Source of the DNA: G965222335 sp965222335 | GTDB taxonomy: Bacteria > Pseudomonadota > Gammaproteobacteria > Pseudomonadales > Halieaceae | Reading direction: 5' to 3' | NCBI GenBank assembly: GCA_965222335.1 | Contig: OZ244944.1 | Coordinates: forward strand, 3,472,001-3,536,000 | Length of the DNA: 64,000 nucleotides | Shown: piece by piece, positions 61,750 through 64,000 of the stretch | Numbering within the stretch: position 1 is the stretch's first letter | Layout: each line of letters starts with the position of its first letter | The notes under the pieces: generated by a model | What the model was told of the DNA's origin: nothing | Seen by the model: the letters and a program-made list of their open reading frames with translations, nothing else | Database searches by the model: none | Made by a program: the position numbers and the translations under genes

Positions 61750-62490
61750 ATGCAGATTGCACTGGTGAGCCTGTTTCCGGAAATGTTTGCCGCGGTCACC
61801 GCCCATGGCGTGACCGGGCGGGCGGTAAGCCAGGGGCTGGTGAGCATCGCGCACAGCAACCCCCGGGATTACACCCAGGACAGGCACCGTACGGTGGATG
61901 ACAGGCCCTACGGTGGCGGTCCCGGGATGTTGATGAAGATCGACCCCCTGCGCCAGGCGATTGCCGCCGCGCGCGAGGCAGTGAAGGGCGATGGCCACGT
62001 GGTCTACCTTTCACCCCAGGGGCAGCGCTTCGATCACCGCAAGGCGGTGGAGCTGTCCCGGCGCGAGGCCCTGATCCTGGTGGCCGGGCGCTACGAGGGC
62101 GTGGACGAGCGGCTGCTGGAAGCCGAGGCGGACGAGGAATTGTCCATCGGCGATTATGTACTCACCGGAGGTGAGCTGGCGGCGATGGTGGTCATCGATG
62201 CGGTGACGCGGCAGCTGCCGGGGGTGCTGGGCCACGAGGCCTCCGCGGAGGAAGACTCCTTCGCCAACGGCCTGCTGGATTGCCCGCACTACACGCGGCC
62301 AGAGGTCTACGAGGGGCGCGCGGTGCCGGAAGTATTACTCAGCGGGGATCACGCACGGATCCGCCGCTGGCGCCTTAAGCAGGCGCTGGGACGCACGCTG
62401 GAGCGGCGCCCCGATCTGCTGGAGGGCAGGGCGTTGACGCCCGAGGAACAGACATTGCTGGCGGAGTATCGCCAGGAACAGGGAATCTGA
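61750..62490 (+). CDS. trmD: tRNA (guanine-37-N1)-methyltransferase TrmD
   Basis: SAM-dependent m1G37 methyltransferase with a trefoil knot, 246 aa. Hallmarks: LVSLFPEMF, DDRPYGGGPGMLM, LVAGRYEGVDERL and SIGDYVLTGGELAAM. Canonical position between rimM and rplS. Start follows GACAGGGAGCGGGCACA. Confidence 0.98.
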   Translation: MQIALVSLFPEMFAAVTAHGVTGRAVSQGLVSIAHSNPRDYTQDRHRTVDDRPYGGGPGMLMKIDPLRQAIAAAREAVKGDGHVVYLSPQGQRFDHRKAVELSRREALILVAGRYEGVDERLLEAEADEELSIGDYVLTGGELAAMVVIDAVTRQLPGVLGHEASAEEDSFANGLLDCPHYTRPEVYEGRAVPEVLLSGDHARIRRWRLKQALGRTLERRPDLLEGRALTPEEQTLLAEYRQEQGI

Positions 62491-62537
62491 TAATCGCTAG
62501 CTGTGAAGCTACGACTTGTAAACGACAGGAGCGCACC

Positions 62538-62894
62538 ATGAGCACCAACAAAATTATCTCTCAGCTCGACGCTGAACAGATGGAAAAAGAACTGCCTGAG
62601 TTCAGCCCCGGTGACACCGTGGTTGTGCAGGTTAAAGTGAAGGAAGGCAACCGCGAGCGTCTGCAGGCCTTCGAAGGCGTGGTGATTGGCAAGCGCAACC
62701 GCGGTCTGAACTCCGCCTTCACCGTGCGCAAGGTGTCCCACGGCGTGGGTGTGGAGCGTACCTTCCAGACCTACAGCCCGCTGGTCGACAGCATCAGCGT
62801 CAAGCGTCGCGGCGACGTCCGCCAGGCCAAGCTCTACTACCTGCGCGAACTCAGCGGCAAGGCAGCCCGGATCAAGGAAAAGCTGTCCAGCTAA
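62538..62894 (+). CDS. rplS: 50S ribosomal protein L19
   Basis: Ribosomal protein bL19, 118 aa (PGDTVVVQVKVKEGNRERLQ, GLNSAFTVRKVSHGVGVER). Last gene of the ribosomal/tRNA-modification operon, followed by a strong terminator. The ATG follows ACAGGAGCGCACC. Confidence 0.98.
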   Translation: MSTNKIISQLDAEQMEKELPEFSPGDTVVVQVKVKEGNRERLQAFEGVVIGKRNRGLNSAFTVRKVSHGVGVERTFQTYSPLVDSISVKRRGDVRQAKLYYLRELSGKAARIKEKLSS

Positions 62895-62915
62895 GCCACA
62901 GCAGCACTTCTCCAA

Positions 62916-62940
62916 AGCGGCCCCAGCGGCCGCTTTTTTT
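62916..62940 (+). terminator. Rho-independent terminator of the rplS operon
   Basis: Stem AGCGGCC / GGCCGCT with a 5-nt loop and seven T, 21 bp after the rplS stop. Confidence 0.92.
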
Positions 62941-63127
62941 ATGTCCAAGGATGGACGGTAGATCGCGAGAGGCATGGATGCCGGCAGCGATCAATGCCAC
63001 AGGAAGTGCGGTAGATCGCGAGAGGCATGGATGCCGCGGTCCGATGATTCGGCAGCGATCAATGCCACAGGAAGTGCGGCACATCGCGAGAGGCATGGAT
63101 GCCGCGGTCCGACGATTCGGTAGCGAT
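62941..63127. repeat. 68-bp tandem repeat with GGCATGGATGCC palindromes, 2.5 units
   Basis: Directly after the terminator. Units start at 62960, 63013 and 63081 with GATCGCGAGAGGCATGGATG; the first lacks 15 bp present in the second, and the third is cut short. Each has the palindrome GGCATGGATGCC, the same core as the 4401-4418 palindrome after sodB. Preceded by TGTCCAAGGATGGAC (62942-62956) and followed by TGTCCATGGATGGAC (63131-63145), direct copies of the motif seen at 4241. Confidence 0.9.
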
Positions 63128-63159
63128 GTATGTCCATGGATGGACCGGGCCGGGATAAA

Positions 63160-63352
63160 TTAGGGACGGATACCATTTAGAAAAATTGGGGACGGATACC
63201 AATTCCCGACCTGTGGAAGGAAAAATGGGGACGGATACCAATTGCTGTGCTTGGGAACGAGCGGATAGACGGAAAATTGAGATGAAAAACAGTCGCTTGA
63301 GTAGCGTTTAATTGGTATCCGTCCCCATTTAAAATAGGTATCCGTCCCCTTT
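63160..63352. repeat. Cluster of five GGGGACGGATACC repeats in inverted arrangement
   Basis: GGGACGGATACC at 63163, 63188 and 63227 (plus orientation), then GGTATCCGTCCCC at 63314 and 63337 (inverse), the last followed by a run of nine or more T. Arms can pair in several ways, including a terminator-like hairpin just before xerD. No gene lies in 62895-63372. The 75 bp between the inverted groups (63240-63313) is AT-rich and unrecognised. Confidence 0.88.
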
Positions 63353-63372
63353 TTTTTTGGTAGAGTGAAGGG

Positions 63373-64000
63373 GTGCGTAGTGTTGTCGTCCAGGAACATC
63401 CCGAAATCGAGCGCTTTCTCGATGCGCTGTGGATGGAGAAGGGGCTTAGTGACAACACCCTGTCTTCCTACCGGCGGGATCTGCGCCAGTTTGATGAGTG
63501 GTTGTCCCGCAGCCTTGGCACCAGCCTGCTGGCGGCAAGTCGGGCGGATCTGGAGCAGTACCTGGGCGCCCGCCTGGCGCTGGGGCGCTCGCCCCGCTCG
63601 ACCTCGCGTTTTCTCTCCTGCGTGCGCGGGTTCTATCGCTACCTGCTGCGCGAGGGCCGGCTGCAGGTGGACCCGACCCTGGATATCGACAGTCCCCGCC
63701 TGGGCCGGCCGCTGCCAAAGTCCCTTTCCGAGGCCGAAGTAGAGCGCCTGCTGGCGGCACCGAATCTGGAGGACGCGCTTGAATTCCGCGACCGCACCAT
63801 GCTGGAACTGCTGTACGCCTGCGGTCTGCGGGTGAGTGAACTGACCTCCCTGCGACTGGTGCAGGTAAGCATCAACCAGGGCGTAGTGCGGGTGTTTGGC
63901 AAGGGCAGCAAGGAACGGCTGGTGCCCATGGGGGAAGAGGCCCAGGCCTGGCTGCAACGCTACATGCGCGGCGCGCGCCCCGAGCTGTTGCGCAACCTGC
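63373..64000 (+). CDS. xerD: Site-specific tyrosine recombinase XerD, 3' truncated by window end
   Basis: Chromosome-dimer resolution recombinase acting with XerC at dif. 209 residues are visible from a GTG at 63373. The core-binding domain (IERFLDALWMEKGLSDNTLS, SYRRDLRQFDEWLS) and the start of the catalytic domain with the first Arg (LLYACGLRVSELTSL) and GKGSKERLVPMGEEA closely follow E. coli XerD; the remaining catalytic residues lie beyond the window. Housekeeping xerD is normal after rplS-type loci in this lineage, so it is not evidence for an island integrase. Confidence 0.93.
   Translation, partial: MRSVVVQEHPEIERFLDALWMEKGLSDNTLSSYRRDLRQFDEWLSRSLGTSLLAASRADLEQYLGARLALGRSPRSTSRFLSCVRGFYRYLLREGRLQVDPTLDIDSPRLGRPLPKSLSEAEVERLLAAPNLEDALEFRDRTMLELLYACGLRVSELTSLRLVQVSINQGVVRVFGKGSKERLVPMGEEAQAWLQRYMRGARPELLRNL

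Noticed and set aside
63373..64000. XerD-like gene as the integrase of a genomic island
   Set aside because: Sequence follows housekeeping XerD closely and it lies next to the rplS operon, so it is the chromosomal dimer-resolution enzyme.

Overview
The window is a GC-rich bacterial chromosome segment with dense, mostly housekeeping and catabolic gene content. The ordered block ffh-rpsP-rimM-trmD-rplS-xerD with a divergent ypjD/ccsA-like gene and a corC-type gene, together with queA-tgt, sodB, acnA, deaD/csdA, DUF3144, DUF1289 and CPXCG proteins, is characteristic of Gammaproteobacteria. The sulfatases, ACAD10/11-type acyl-CoA dehydrogenase, haloalkane dehalogenase and photolyase suggest a marine heterotroph, perhaps of the Halieaceae/Cellvibrionales type. 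That lineage guess is inference; no rRNA is present to confirm it.

Layout. 0-5.3 kb: a 5'-truncated endonuclease/exonuclease/phosphatase protein, the cold-shock RNA helicase DeaD (-), sodB and a YbhB-like protein, with a large imperfect inverted repeat upstream of deaD and a REP-like element after sodB. 5.3-9.1 kb: a 23-bp minisatellite, then a minus-strand group of sodium:solute symporter, acyl-CoA dehydrogenase and SDR. 9.3-13.6 kb: an RND efflux adaptor/permease pair. 13.6-18 kb: an AraC-type regulator divergent from a D-aminoacylase-like amidohydrolase and a thiolase. 18-20 kb: an amidoligase overlapping a class-I glutamine amidotransferase-like hydrolase, a possible amide-ligation/hydrolysis pair, followed by DUF3144. 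20-25.5 kb: a PLP decarboxylase, a GGDEF/EAL protein and a membrane-anchored glutamate-synthase-like FMN protein. 25.7-31 kb: acnA, a CPXCG protein and a katG with an export signal.

31-38.8 kb carries two sulfatases, an M14-type metallopeptidase, an outer-membrane barrel, a small membrane protein and a CmcJ/NvfI-like oxygenase, all on the minus strand. 38.9-43.1 kb: an HNH protein, a UvrC-like Cho nuclease overlapping a photolyase (a DNA-repair operon), a membrane protein and a haloalkane dehalogenase. 43.3-47.2 kb: small membrane proteins and a LysR/pirin/NAD(P)-binding-protein cluster. 47.2-52.6 kb is an accessory-looking segment (acyltransferase, amidohydrolase, two look-alike small membrane proteins, ArgO-like exporter) that ends at a tRNA-Leu(CAA) gene.

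The most unusual signal is at that tRNA. Its 3' end is followed by exact-period 80-bp tandem repeats, each rebuilding about 22 nt of the tRNA 3' end, and a diverged copy of the same unit forms the end of the LysR gene 5 kb away. This resembles the rtT repeats at E. coli tyrT and may also mark an old integration event. 52.8-64 kb is housekeeping: an Ala/Glu-rich small protein, queA-tgt, a small NIF3-like protein, a CoA pyrophosphatase, a gamma carbonic anhydrase-like protein, DUF1289, corC-like, ccsA-like, ffh, rpsP, rimM, trmD, rplS, a dense repeat cluster and the start of xerD, which runs off the window.
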